Assembly (NCBI GenBank): GCA_947488615.1
Contig: CANKZU010000025.1
Coordinates: 1 to 38,579 of the forward strand
From: an uncultured Aurantimonas sp.
Lineage (GTDB): Bacteria; Pseudomonadota; Alphaproteobacteria; Rhizobiales; Rhizobiaceae
DNA: 38,579 nt
Direction: 5' to 3'
Below the pieces are notes generated by a model that made no database searches, had not been told where the DNA came from, and was given only the letters and a program-made list of their open reading frames with translations. Within the stretch, counting starts at the first letter, position 1. Each line of letters begins with the position of its first letter. This document shows, piece after piece, positions 1 to 8,588 of the stretch. Position numbers and translations under genes: made by a program.

Positions 1-923
1 AAGCGCTCGAAGCCGACCTCCACCACACCGACGAAGGCGCGCAGATCCTCGGCCTTGGCCTCTTCCAGCGCCGCCTGACGATTCTTCGCCTGTTCCTGGT
101 CGATCCGCGATGCTTCGGCTTCGCTCTCCAGACGCTCGCGCTCGATCGCAGCCTGCTTGAAGCTCTCCACTGCCGCGGCCATCGAACCGATCTCGTCCTT
201 GCGGCCAGCATACGGAACCTCGATCGTCTTACGGCCGTCGGCGAGTTCCTTCATGACATCGGTGATGGTGCGGATCGGCCGGGCGATGGTGCGAGCGATG
301 AAGATCGCGATACCCAACGTCGCCAGAAGCGTCACCAGTCCGCCGATGATCAATGTGGCTTCAGTCGCCGCCATAGCGTCCTCAGCCCGCTGGCTGCGCA
401 CCGTCAGCAGCGAGGCCTCGGCGTCATACAACTCGCCGATGACACCGCGAATATTGTCCATGAGGGCCTTGCCGGCACCGCTACTTTCCAGGGCGCGCGC
501 CTGCTCCATGGTCAGGGACGACCCCATCAGGGCGATTTCCTTCTCGGAAATCTTCGTGTGCCAATCGTCGATCGCCAGGCGCAGCCGGCCGATGCGCTCT
601 TGCTGGGTGGCGTTATCCGAAGTCAGGGTCTGCACGGAGTCCAGTGCTGCGGTTAAGTCGACCGCACCAGCCTTGTAAGGCTCAAGGAAATTCTCTTTGG
701 CGGACACCAGATAACCGCGCAGGCCGGTTTCCTGATTGACGATACTGCTCTCGATTTTCTTGATTTCGCCCAACACTTTGTAAGTGTGGTTATTCCACTG
801 GATGCTGTCTTCGATTCGATTGCTCTGCATAAAATTCAGAGAGCTGACGATCAAGACGACCACCATTACCGCCGCAAGTGACAACGATATTTTCTTTGTG
901 ATGCTAAAACCATTGCGGGGCAT
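1..923 (-). CDS. Methyl-accepting chemotaxis protein with CHASE3 domain (3' part outside window)
   Basis: About 307 codons are visible; the gene runs off the left edge, so the signalling domain is missing from view. The N-terminus has a positively charged start (MPRNGFSITKK), a first membrane helix at about residues 10-30, and a periplasmic region of about 150 residues containing the CHASE3-like segment NQETGLRGYLVSAKENFLEP. A second membrane helix (around LIIGGLVTLLATLGIAIFIA) is followed by a HAMP domain (ARPIRTITDVMKELADG) and the start of a charged coiled coil. This layout is that of transmembrane chemoreceptors that signal through CheA/CheW. The CHASE3 ligand is unknown. The start at 923 is the first ATG before the membrane helix; only a weak purine-rich stretch (GAAAGAG) precedes it. 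No chemotaxis operon is visible nearby, so it appears to be an isolated receptor gene. Confidence 0.9.
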   Translation of the reverse strand, partial: MPRNGFSITKKISLSLAAVMVVVLIVSSLNFMQSNRIEDSIQWNNHTYKVLGEIKKIESSIVNQETGLRGYLVSAKENFLEPYKAGAVDLTAALDSVQTLTSDNATQQERIGRLRLAIDDWHTKISEKEIALMGSSLTMEQARALESSGAGKALMDNIRGVIGELYDAEASLLTVRSQRAEDAMAATEATLIIGGLVTLLATLGIAIFIARTIARPIRTITDVMKELADGRKTIEVPYAGRKDEIGSMAAAVESFKQAAIERERLESEAEASRIDQEQAKNRQAALEEAKAEDLRAFVGVVEVGFER

Positions 924-1624
924 TTGAAGCTCTTTCTCGTTCTTGATGGCCTGGACGCAGCGCCGGGTCAACTTGGTGCCTAAGAGCTTGCTAGGTTTTG
1001 CCGTTTAAATAATGATTAATTTTGTGGGCCGTCGGCTTCCTCTACTTGACCTCTTCAAAATGGCGTGATGATTATTTGCTACCCGTTACAAACAATCGGA
1101 AAAAATATGGGAAAAGCGATGATCTTATCGATCGAAGTCGTGCCCAATGCATTGATCCGATGACGGAATTTGACCCTCCCGCAAAACGCCCCGTCTCTTT
1201 CCCGCGACCTTCTTCGTGCCCAGGTGCCGCAATCAAGGGGCTTTGAGGCGGCCGCATTGCATGATTCGAGGCTCTTTTAAGGCCCATACCATGACGCTGC
1301 GACAAATCACCGCGTCGTAAATTTTTGCCGGAAGGGCAGCTTTGGCCTGACCGGTGTCACGCCCATTGGTTCACATGCAACGAAACCGATTCGATGCCGA
1401 GCGATCTGAAGCCGCGCCCTATCCGCTCCGACAGCCGCCGGGTGTGAGCGTCCTGACGATCACCCCTCGCCGGCTTCAAGAACGGTATGGCGCAACCTGC
1501 AATAACGCGACGCGGCCAGCTTTATGTCGCCCTTCGGTCTCGACCATGCTCGCCGGATGCCCCTCCCGGCGATCCTTTTGTCTTTAGGGGCATTGAGACG
1601 AGGAACAGACCCGAATTGAAAGGG
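924..1624. other. Intergenic region without a supported gene
   Basis: About 700 bases separate the chemoreceptor start from the end of the NlpC/P60 gene. The part at 1000-1130 is clearly AT-richer than its surroundings and would hold the chemoreceptor promoter on the minus strand. Small open frames here have no recognisable motif, no convincing ribosome site and poor codon bias. A perfect 8-bp inverted repeat (ATGCCCCT at 1557-1564, AGGGGCAT at 1586-1593) lies just downstream of the NlpC/P60 gene. It could be a weak transcript end, but no T-run follows it. Confidence 0.5.
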
Positions 1625-2512
1625 CTAGCAGGTAACATTCACCGGCCTGACCCTCCCGATCCGCCTGACGCTGGTCACCGCCGCGCCCTTTGCCTCCAAC
1701 CGCGCGGTCGCGGCTGACAGCGGCTCGATCGCGGTCAGCATGTGATGGGCGTTGGCGTGGAGGAGCCGGGTACCATCCAGCATGATCCCGACATGGCCCT
1801 TCCAGAAGATCAGGTCGCCGCGTTGCAGCGATTCGATGCCGGCGATCCGCGTGCCGAGGCCGCGCTCCTGCATATCGGTATCGCGCGGTGCATCGATGCC
1901 GGCCATCGCACAGGCGATCTGGACGAGGCCGGAGCAGTCGATGCCCGACGCGCTCTTGCCGCCCCACAGATAGGGCACGCCGACAAAACGCTCGGCAACC
2001 GCCACGACGTCCGGCTCCACGGTTCCGAGCGGCGTCAGATGTTGTTCCACTACGGCGCGGTGGGGCTGGGTCATCGCGTAGCGCGCGTTGTGATCCTCGG
2101 CCGCGCCGGTCACGGTGACCAACGCGCCCATCGGCAGATCGTGAAGCGGCGGCAGCTTGATGTCGGGACCGGGAAACAGCAGCGTCCGGGGCACGCGAAC
2201 CCGGTGGGTCGGCGCGGCGCCGAGCCGGCCGATCGCCACGCTCGGAACGTAACCGACATAGCCGTCCGTGCCGAGCTGCACCCAGGACCAGCCCTCGGCG
2301 TCGGTCTCGAAGACCGTCACTGGTTCGCCGAATAAAGCTTCGGTGTCGAGCGGCGCGTCGGGCGAGGGCCGGCGGCGGACCGGCGCCACCGGGCTGACGA
2401 TGCGACATTCCTCGCCGGCGACGAAGCGCGTGGCTTCCACCCGCCCCTGCAGTCGGCCATCGGCGAGATCGTCGCGGAACGCGTTGAGCCGGGGATCGAG
2501 CGGCGATGTCAT
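1625..2512 (-). CDS. NlpC/P60 family cell-wall peptidase with SH3-like domain
   Basis: A 295-residue protein. The N-terminal half (about 38-160) looks like bacterial SH3 domains, with repeated small-residue/Trp patterns such as GWSWVQLGTDGYVGYVP. The C-terminal half is an NlpC/P60 cysteine peptidase: catalytic Cys193 in YLWGGKSASGIDCSGLVQ, His240 in KGHVGIML, and a third polar residue probably at His252 in LHANAHH. Such enzymes cleave peptide stems of peptidoglycan, typically at D-Glu-diaminopimelate bonds. No signal peptide is visible, which suggests a cytoplasmic role such as muropeptide recycling. The start at 2512 has a good ribosome site (GAGGAG), whereas an upstream ATG at 2629 would lie inside the neighbouring gene. 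It follows the aminopeptidase gene with a 13-base gap, so the two are probably co-transcribed. Confidence 0.9.
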   Translation of the reverse strand: MTSPLDPRLNAFRDDLADGRLQGRVEATRFVAGEECRIVSPVAPVRRRPSPDAPLDTEALFGEPVTVFETDAEGWSWVQLGTDGYVGYVPSVAIGRLGAAPTHRVRVPRTLLFPGPDIKLPPLHDLPMGALVTVTGAAEDHNARYAMTQPHRAVVEQHLTPLGTVEPDVVAVAERFVGVPYLWGGKSASGIDCSGLVQIACAMAGIDAPRDTDMQERGLGTRIAGIESLQRGDLIFWKGHVGIMLDGTRLLHANAHHMLTAIEPLSAATARLEAKGAAVTSVRRIGRVRPVNVTC

Positions 2513-2525
2513 GGCGTCAGTCTCC

Positions 2526-3929
2526 TCACCGTGCCGGAAAGCGCGTCTTGAGAACCGCGAACAGCGCCCTGATCGCCTGCGCCTCGCCGCCGACCGGCCC
2601 AATCGGGCTCGGCTTCGGCCGCCAGCCATAAATGTCGAAATGCGACCAGCTTTTCGCCTTTTCGACGAAGCCCTGCAGGAACAGCGCGGCGGTCACCGAT
2701 CCGGCGAAGGCGTCGCTGGTGACATTGTTGGTGTCGGCGATCTTGGAGGCAAGGTTCGCAGCATAGGGTTGCCAGAGCGGCATCCGCCAGACCGGATCGG
2801 CGACATCAAGACCGGCTTGCGCGATCTCGCCGGCCAGCGCCGTATCCTCCGTATAGAACGGCGCGATGTCGGGTCCGAGCGCCACCCGCGCAGCGCCGGT
2901 CAGCGTCGCCATGTCGATCAGGAGATCCGGCGCCTCCTCGTCCGCCAGCGCCAGCGCATCGGCGAGCACCAACCGCCCCTCGGCGTCGGTGTTGCCGATC
3001 TCGACCGTCTTGCCCTTGCGGCTGGTCAGCACGTCGCCCGGCCGGAAGGCATCGCCGGAAATCGCGTTCTCGACGGCCGGGATCAGCACGCGCAGGCGCA
3101 CCGGCAGCTTGGCCGCCATCACCATGCGGGCGAGGCCGAGCACGTTGGCGGCGCCGCCCATGTCCTTCTTCATCAGCAACATGCCGGACGCGGGCTTGAT
3201 GTCGAGGCCACCGGTATCGAAGCAGACGCCCTTGCCGACGAGCGTCAGCTTCGGGTCGTCCGGCCGGCCCCAGCAAAGATCGAGCAGTCGCGGCGCCGAC
3301 GCGCTCGCCCGGCCGACGGCGTGGATCATCGGAAAGTTCCGCTCCAGCAGCGCGTCGCCCGCGATCGTCTCGACGCGCGCGCCGAACCCGTCGCCGAGCG
3401 AGCGCAGGGCGCCCTCCAGTTCGGCCGGCCCCATGTCGCTGGTCGGCGTGTTGATCAGATCGCGCGCGAGAAAGACGCCCGCGGCGATGCTTTCGATGTC
3501 CGCCCTGTCGCACCCTTCGGCGGCAAGAAAGCGGATGTCGCCGTCACCGCCGTCGGCCGTCTTCGACGACCGGTAGCGGTCGAAGCGATAGCCGCCGAGA
3601 ATGAGCGCCAGCGCGGCGAGCGGTCCGCCGACGGCCGTCTCGTCGGCGAAATACCAATCCCCGGCCGGCAACTTGCCGGCGAGCGCCCCCGCCAACAGCG
3701 CGCGGCGTTGCATCACGCCCTCTTCGGCGCCGCCCTTGCCAAGACCGAGAATCGCGCCGGCGACGTTGCCCTTCGTGTCGGGCACGATCAGCACTGCTCC
3801 CGCCTCGGCCGAGAACCGCGCGATCCTCGCCCAATCCGCGGTCGCGGCCGGCAGGGCCGCGAGCCCGACCTTGTCCGCGGTCCAGACAGGTAGGGCGGCG
3901 GCGGTGTCGCTGACGAGGGTAACGGTCAT
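2526..3929 (-). CDS. Leucyl aminopeptidase family protein (peptidase M17)
   Basis: A 467-residue cytosolic metallo-aminopeptidase of the M17 family, which releases N-terminal residues from peptides with two bound metal ions. The C-terminal catalytic domain carries the full set of family residues: Lys233 and Asp238 in VGKGVCFDTGG, Asp256 in MKKDMGGA, and Asp315, Glu317 and Arg319 in the signature NTDAEGRL. The N-terminal domain (1-160) is divergent, as is usual in the family. The length is close to other M17 members. It is the first gene of a two-gene operon with the NlpC/P60 peptidase, a pairing that suggests trimming of cell-wall or other small peptides. The start ATG at 3929 is followed by typical high-GC codons; the gene diverges from tadD. 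Confidence 0.93.
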   Translation of the reverse strand: MTVTLVSDTAAALPVWTADKVGLAALPAATADWARIARFSAEAGAVLIVPDTKGNVAGAILGLGKGGAEEGVMQRRALLAGALAGKLPAGDWYFADETAVGGPLAALALILGGYRFDRYRSSKTADGGDGDIRFLAAEGCDRADIESIAAGVFLARDLINTPTSDMGPAELEGALRSLGDGFGARVETIAGDALLERNFPMIHAVGRASASAPRLLDLCWGRPDDPKLTLVGKGVCFDTGGLDIKPASGMLLMKKDMGGAANVLGLARMVMAAKLPVRLRVLIPAVENAISGDAFRPGDVLTSRKGKTVEIGNTDAEGRLVLADALALADEEAPDLLIDMATLTGAARVALGPDIAPFYTEDTALAGEIAQAGLDVADPVWRMPLWQPYAANLASKIADTNNVTSDAFAGSVTAALFLQGFVEKAKSWSHFDIYGWRPKPSPIGPVGGEAQAIRALFAVLKTRFPAR

Positions 3930-3960
3930 GGGCCGGGTTCCTTGGTTCGGCGGCGACGGA

Positions 3961-3981
3961 TTAACCGGCCGTTAGGGTTAA
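3961..3981. promoter_or_regulatory. Candidate CtrA-type site upstream of tadD
   Basis: The stretch reads TTAA, seven bases, then TTAG, with another TTAA three bases later. The consensus for the alphaproteobacterial cell-cycle regulator CtrA is TTAA-N7-TTAA, so this is a 7-of-8 match. It lies about 80-100 bases before the tadD start and just ahead of the divergent aminopeptidase gene. Pilin genes are CtrA targets in Caulobacter, which makes the position plausible, but one short match in this AT-poor background is weak evidence. Confidence 0.3.
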
Positions 3982-4058
3982 CAAATTATTCTCGCCGCCA
4001 CGGGCCGGAGCATCAGCGCCGGCCAAACAATCATCCGCGGACGAAACGGGAGCAGATC

Positions 4059-4877
4059 ATGGTCGGGCGCGAAACTAGACCGATTCGTCGATCGAGACAG
4101 GGGCTTCTCGTCAGTGCCGCCCTGGTTCTCGCCCTGACCCAGGGCTGCGCCTCGGTATCCAACGAGATCACAGGCTCGGTCAGCAAGCCGGCGTCAGGCC
4201 GCACGGTCGCACAGATGTCGTCCGGCGAGCTGCAGAACGCGGTGCGTTCCTACGGCCAGGCGTATGAAAAGAATTCCAAGGACAAGGCGACGGGCCTGTC
4301 CTATGCCGCGACCCTTCAGATGGCCGGGCGTAATGACCAATCCCTGGCGGTGATGCAGCAAATGGCCATCGCCCACCCCAAGGATCGCAACGTGCTGGCC
4401 GCCTATGGCAAGGCGCTGGCGGCCGCGGGCGATCTGTCGAAGGCGCTGGAGACGGTGCGCCGCGCCCAGACGCCGGACTATCCGGACTGGCGGCTTTATT
4501 CGGCGGAGGGCGCGATCCTCGACCAGCTGGGCCAATCGGACGAGGCCAGGGTGCTGTACCGCAAGGCGCTGGACATGGCGCCCGACGAGCCGACGATTCT
4601 GTCGAATTTGGGCATGTCCTACCTCTTGGCGAACGATCTGCCGGCGGCCGAAAAATACCTTCGCGCAGCGGCCGCGCGGCCCGGTAGCGACAGCCGCGTG
4701 CGCCAGAACCTGGCGCTGGTGGTCGGCCTGCAGGGCCGCTTCGCGGAAGCCGAGACGATTGCCGCAGCGGAGCTTTCGCCCAAGGAGGCGCAGGCGAACG
4801 TCGCCTATCTCAAGGAGATGCTGGCCCAGCAGAACACTTGGTCGATGCTGAAGGACAAGGATGGCGGCAAGAGCTGA
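4059..4877 (+). CDS. tadD: Tad pilus assembly lipoprotein TadD (TPR protein)
   Basis: A 272-residue protein with a basic N-terminus, a hydrophobic stretch (LLVSAALVLALTQGC) and a cysteine at position 30 in a loose lipobox, so it is likely a lipoprotein. Residues from about 60 to 250 form tetratricopeptide repeats, with motifs such as RVLYRKALDMAPDEPTILSN and NLGMSYLLANDLPAAEKYLR. TadD proteins are outer-membrane pilotin-like factors needed for assembly or stability of the Tad secretin. The start at 4059 is preceded by GGGAG and sits directly before the signal sequence; an earlier in-frame ATG at 3942 overlaps the upstream promoter region and gives no sensible N-terminus. It is convergent with tadC, so it is transcribed apart from the main pilus operon. 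Confidence 0.9.
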   Translation: MVGRETRPIRRSRQGLLVSAALVLALTQGCASVSNEITGSVSKPASGRTVAQMSSGELQNAVRSYGQAYEKNSKDKATGLSYAATLQMAGRNDQSLAVMQQMAIAHPKDRNVLAAYGKALAAAGDLSKALETVRRAQTPDYPDWRLYSAEGAILDQLGQSDEARVLYRKALDMAPDEPTILSNLGMSYLLANDLPAAEKYLRAAAARPGSDSRVRQNLALVVGLQGRFAEAETIAAAELSPKEAQANVAYLKEMLAQQNTWSMLKDKDGGKS

Positions 4878-4910
4878 CGCCGCCCGTCACCGGAAGCAAA
4901 CGCAAAAATG

Positions 4911-4940
4911 AAAGGGCGGCGCGCGGGCTTCGCCCTTTTT
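4911..4940 (+). terminator. Rho-independent terminator after tadD, possibly bidirectional
   Basis: An 8-bp perfect stem (AAAGGGCG at 4911-4918, CGCCCTTT at 4931-4938) with a 12-base loop is followed by a T-run on the plus strand. It lies between the ends of tadD and tadC. An A-rich stretch on its left side (4902-4907) could let it also stop minus-strand transcripts from the tad operon. Confidence 0.75.
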
Positions 4941-5006
4941 CACGTTGTGGACTGCCCGTCGCCGGCAAGTGCGACGCGACGATGGCGGCGCCCTGCCCCG
5001 CCTGGC

Positions 5007-5996
5007 CTATTGCGTTTCCATCACCTGGATGATCGCCGGGCCGATAATGACGGCGAACAGCACCGGCAGGAAGAAGATGATCATCGGCACCGTCAGCTTG
5101 GGCGGTAGCGCCGCGGCCTTCTTCTCCGCCAGGTTCATGCGCATGTCGCGGTTTTCCTGCGACAGCGTGCGCAACGCGGTGCCGAGCGGCGTACCGTAGC
5201 GCTCGGCCTGGACGAGCGCGGTACACACAGCCCGCACGCCCTCGAGCCCGGTGCGGGCGGCGAGGTTGTCGTAGGCGACCTTGCGATCGGGCAGATAGGA
5301 CAATTCGGCGCAGACCAGAACAAGCTCTTCAGCCAGCGCGATCGACTGGATGCCGATCTCCTCGGCAACCCGGCGGAACGCGGCTTCGATGGAATTGCCC
5401 GATTCCACACAGATCAGCAGAAGATCGAGCGCGTCGGGCCAGGCCCGGGTGATCGAAAGACGGCGCTTGGACGCCTGGTTACTGATGAACAGGATCGGCG
5501 CGTAAAAGCCCAGATAGGCGACGCCGATACAGCCCAGGACCCGAAACATCGTCGGCTGCGCCGCGAAAAGCCCTAGGCCAAAAACGTAAAACAGGGCGAA
5601 GGCCAGCATGATCAGAGGCATGATCGCGCGAGCGAACAGGAAGAGGGTCAGCGGGCGCTGGCCCCGATAACCGGCGACGCGCAGATTGGCGACCGTCTTG
5701 TCGTCGACCAGCGCCTTGCGCAGGTTCAGGCTGTTGACGACCAGCGCGACGAGGCCGGTGCTGTCCTGCTGGCGCAAGCCGCCGCGGCCCTGTTCTTTTT
5801 CGATGGCCAGACGCGCGCGCTCTCGCGCCCTCACTTGCTCGCGCTCCAGCGCCACCGCATTCATCCGGCTTTTCAACTGGTTGCCCGCGAGCAGGGGCAG
5901 CGTAATCGTGACGAGGGTGGTGAACACCGCGACCGCGATCACCACGCTGACGACGAGCGACCCCGAGACGCCGAAATATTGAAACACCGATTCCAT
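5007..5996 (-). CDS. tadC: Tad pilus inner-membrane platform protein TadC
   Basis: A 329-residue type II secretion F-domain (GspF-like) membrane protein. There is a membrane helix near the N-terminus (residues 10-37), two more at about 120-170, and a C-terminal one (PMIIFFLPVLFAVIIGPAII). The cytoplasmic F domain at about 180-290 contains WPDALDLLLICVESGNSIEA and EVCAELSYL-like helices (here LVCAELSYLPDRKVAYDNL). TadC pairs with TadB to form the platform on which the CpaF ATPase drives pilin polymerisation. It is the last gene of the minus-strand operon, 66 bases after tadB, and is followed by the hairpin shared with tadD. Confidence 0.92.
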   Translation of the reverse strand: MESVFQYFGVSGSLVVSVVIAVAVFTTLVTITLPLLAGNQLKSRMNAVALEREQVRARERARLAIEKEQGRGGLRQQDSTGLVALVVNSLNLRKALVDDKTVANLRVAGYRGQRPLTLFLFARAIMPLIMLAFALFYVFGLGLFAAQPTMFRVLGCIGVAYLGFYAPILFISNQASKRRLSITRAWPDALDLLLICVESGNSIEAAFRRVAEEIGIQSIALAEELVLVCAELSYLPDRKVAYDNLAARTGLEGVRAVCTALVQAERYGTPLGTALRTLSQENRDMRMNLAEKKAAALPPKLTVPMIIFFLPVLFAVIIGPAIIQVMETQ

Positions 5997-6062
5997 TGTC
6001 GGATGCTGCCTTTCTGCCGGTCTCTTTTGGCCCGTGGCCAGGCGTCGGCGATTCGTCGCCGG

Positions 6063-7073
6063 TCAGAAGTCGAAATTGATCATCTTCTTCATGGTGAAGA
6101 TGCCGAGCGCCATCCAGATGGCCGAGGCGATGAGAATGATCTTGCCGGTATCGGTGGTGAACAGGATCGAGATGTAGTCGGGGGTCGTTATGTAAACGAG
6201 ACCGCCGACGATGATGGGCAGGGAACCGATGATGCCGCCTGAGGCCTTCGCTTCCATCGACATCGCCTGAATCTTGCCCTTCATCTTCTTGCGGTCGCGC
6301 AACACCTTGGACAAATTGCCCAGCGCCTCGGACAGATTGCCGCCGGCCTGCGCCTGGATGGTGATGACGATCGAGAAGAAATTGGTCTCCGCGATCGGCA
6401 CGCTGCGATAGAGCCGCTCGACGGATTCGGAGATCGAAACGCCCATCTGCTGCGTTTCCATGATCTTCTGGAACTCGCCGCGCACCGGCTCCTGCATCTC
6501 GCTGGCGACCATTTTCAGCGTATCGTTCAGCGGCAAGCCGGATTTGACGCCGCGCACGATGAGATCGACGGCGTTGGGAAACTCGTTGGTAAATTTATCC
6601 AAGCGCCGCTTTCTCGCACGGGCGAGCATGAAGCGGGGAAGCCCGAGACCCGCGAAGATCGCCACGCCTAGCGTCAAAATCCACGAAAGGCCGAAGAGCA
6701 GCGCGATCAAGACGCCCAGAAACGCCAGGCCGACGCTGATGACCGCGAACTGCCTGACCGTCAGCGGCAAGCCGGCCTGCTCCAGCCTGCGCTTCAAGGT
6801 CATCTTGCCGGTATGCTTGTCGCGCTCTTTCTGACGTTCTTCCAGATCCTTGAGCGACGACTGGATCGTCTTGCGTCGCTTGGATTGCTCCTGAAGCCGG
6901 TCGCGCGCCACTTTCAGCGAGGCGCGGTCGCCTTCGTCGCGCGTGTATTGCGAGCGCCGGGTCTCGACCTTCTTCTCGGCCGCGATGCGAGGCTGCAGGA
7001 AGGCATAGGCGAGACCGCCGGCCGCGACCATTGACAAAAATATGAAGAGCAGACCCGCCGCCGACGTCAGCAT
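6063..7073 (-). CDS. tadB: Tad pilus inner-membrane platform protein TadB
   Basis: A 336-residue GspF-domain protein. It starts with a membrane helix (SAAGLLFIFLSMVAAGGLAY), then a basic, probably coiled-coil cytoplasmic segment at about 35-90. Two membrane helices follow at about 105-150, then the F domain (FPNAVDLIVRGVKSGLPLND, ETNFFSIVITIQAQAGGNLS) and two C-terminal helices. It forms the inner-membrane platform with TadC. The chosen ATG at 7073 shares one base with the cpaF stop codon (TGATG), implying coupled translation. A longer frame beginning at 7439 would lie inside cpaF and is rejected. Confidence 0.93.
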   Translation of the reverse strand: MLTSAAGLLFIFLSMVAAGGLAYAFLQPRIAAEKKVETRRSQYTRDEGDRASLKVARDRLQEQSKRRKTIQSSLKDLEERQKERDKHTGKMTLKRRLEQAGLPLTVRQFAVISVGLAFLGVLIALLFGLSWILTLGVAIFAGLGLPRFMLARARKRRLDKFTNEFPNAVDLIVRGVKSGLPLNDTLKMVASEMQEPVRGEFQKIMETQQMGVSISESVERLYRSVPIAETNFFSIVITIQAQAGGNLSEALGNLSKVLRDRKKMKGKIQAMSMEAKASGGIIGSLPIIVGGLVYITTPDYISILFTTDTGKIILIASAIWMALGIFTMKKMINFDF

Positions 7074-8554
7074 CACGTGTCCCTCGCCGGTTCGGCGGCG
7101 TTGCTCGCGTCGAGCGCCGCCGCGAGGCGTTGCTCCTCGTTGTAATAGCGCGCGCGATCCCAGAATGCCGGCCGTCCGACCCCGGTCGAACGATGACGGC
7201 CGAGAATTCGGCCCTGCGCATCCTCGCCGACCATGTCGTAGACGAACAGATCCTGGGTGGTGATCACGTCGCCTTCCATGCCGAGCACTTCGGTGATGTG
7301 GGTGATCCGGCGCGAGCCGTCGCGCAGCCGCGCGGCCTGGACGATGACATCGACGGAGCCGACGATGATCTCCTTGACCGTCCGGGATGGCAGCGAAAAG
7401 CCGCCCATGGCGATCATCGATTCCATACGGTTGAGGCATTCGCGCGGCGAGTTGGAGTGGATCGTGCCCATCGAGCCGTCATGGCCGGTGTTCATCGCCT
7501 GCAGGAGATCGAAGACCTCCGGTCCGCGCACCTCGCCGACGATGATCCGCTCGGGACGCATGCGCAGGCAGTTCTTGACCAGATCGCGCATGGTGATCTC
7601 GCCCTCACCCTCGATATTGGGCGGGCGGGTTTCCAGCCGGACGACATGCGGCTGCTGCAACTGCAGCTCGGCCGAATCCTCGCAGGTGATGATGCGCTCG
7701 TCTTCGTCGATATAGCGGGTCAGGCAGTTGAGCAGCGTCGTCTTGCCCGAGCCGGTGCCGCCGGAGATGACGACGTTGCAGCGCACCCGGCCGATGATCT
7801 GCAGGATCGTGGCGCCTTCCGGCGAAATGGCGCCGAAATTGACGAGCTGGTCGAGCGTCAGCTTGTCCTTCTTGAACTTGCGGATCGTCAGGGCCGCGCC
7901 GTCGATCGCCAGCGGCGGCGCGATGACGTTGACGCGGGACCCGTCAGGCAGGCGCGCGTCGCAGATCGGCGAAGTTTCGTCGACGCGCCGGCCGACCTGG
8001 CTGACGATCCGCTGGCAGATGTTGAGGAGCTGTTGCGTGTCGCGAAACCGCACATTGGTCTGCTGGACCTTGCCGGCGACCTCGATGAAGGTCTGACGCG
8101 CCCCGTTGACCATGATGTCGGAGATATCGTCGCGGGCGAGCAGCGGCTCCAGCGGTCCGTAGCCGAGCACATCGTTGCAGATATCGCTGAGAAGATCCTC
8201 CTGCTCGGCGATCGACATCGCGAAGTTCTTGATCGACACGATGTCGTTGACGATGTCCCGGATCTCCTCGCGGGCGCTCTCGACATCCAGCTTGGCGAGC
8301 TGCGAAAGGTCGATCGTATCGATCAGCGCCGCGAAGACCTGGGTCTTGCGCTCGTAATAATTGTCGGATCGGGCCATCGGGGCGCTCTCGACATGTCGAG
8401 GCACCTCCACTTGCTCCAACGCTGGCGGCGCTTTTGCGCGCGCGGGCGGCTCGGCCGGCCGAGCGCTCTCGGCTTTCGGCGCGGCCGGCTTCGGCGGCGG
8501 CGGCAAGGTGGCCGCGCCGCCGAGAGGCTTGTCGTTCCCGCGCTTTCCAAACAT
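7073..8554 (-). CDS. cpaF: Tad pilus assembly/secretion ATPase CpaF (TadA)
   Basis: A 493-residue secretion ATPase that powers Flp pilus extension. After a Pro/Ala-rich N-terminal 60 residues comes the N-terminal domain with LGYGPLEPLLARDDISDIMV. The RecA-like domain has Walker A GGTGSGKT (265-272), an Asp box around EDSAELQ, a Walker B region RIIVGEVRG (336-344) and the His box GHDGSMGTIH (357-366), all intact. The start at 8554 (MFGKRGNDKP) is typical of rhizobial CpaF and follows a GGGAG ribosome site; an upstream ATG at 8647 would overlap cpaE coding sequence. It lies 34 bases after cpaE and overlaps tadB by one base, within the cpaB-to-tadC operon. Confidence 0.96.
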   Translation of the reverse strand: MFGKRGNDKPLGGAATLPPPPKPAAPKAESARPAEPPARAKAPPALEQVEVPRHVESAPMARSDNYYERKTQVFAALIDTIDLSQLAKLDVESAREEIRDIVNDIVSIKNFAMSIAEQEDLLSDICNDVLGYGPLEPLLARDDISDIMVNGARQTFIEVAGKVQQTNVRFRDTQQLLNICQRIVSQVGRRVDETSPICDARLPDGSRVNVIAPPLAIDGAALTIRKFKKDKLTLDQLVNFGAISPEGATILQIIGRVRCNVVISGGTGSGKTTLLNCLTRYIDEDERIITCEDSAELQLQQPHVVRLETRPPNIEGEGEITMRDLVKNCLRMRPERIIVGEVRGPEVFDLLQAMNTGHDGSMGTIHSNSPRECLNRMESMIAMGGFSLPSRTVKEIIVGSVDVIVQAARLRDGSRRITHITEVLGMEGDVITTQDLFVYDMVGEDAQGRILGRHRSTGVGRPAFWDRARYYNEEQRLAAALDASNAAEPARDT

Positions 8555-8588
8555 GATGATGCTGCTCCCGAAGGTGGTTTGGCTGCGC

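Noticed and set aside
1000..1584. Short genes of about 75 codons in the left intergenic region
   Set aside because: No ribosome sites, no motifs, and codon use unlike the real genes.
2268..3893. 541-residue plus-strand frame opposite the aminopeptidase
   Set aside because: Antisense shadow; the M17 metal ligands on the minus strand are complete.
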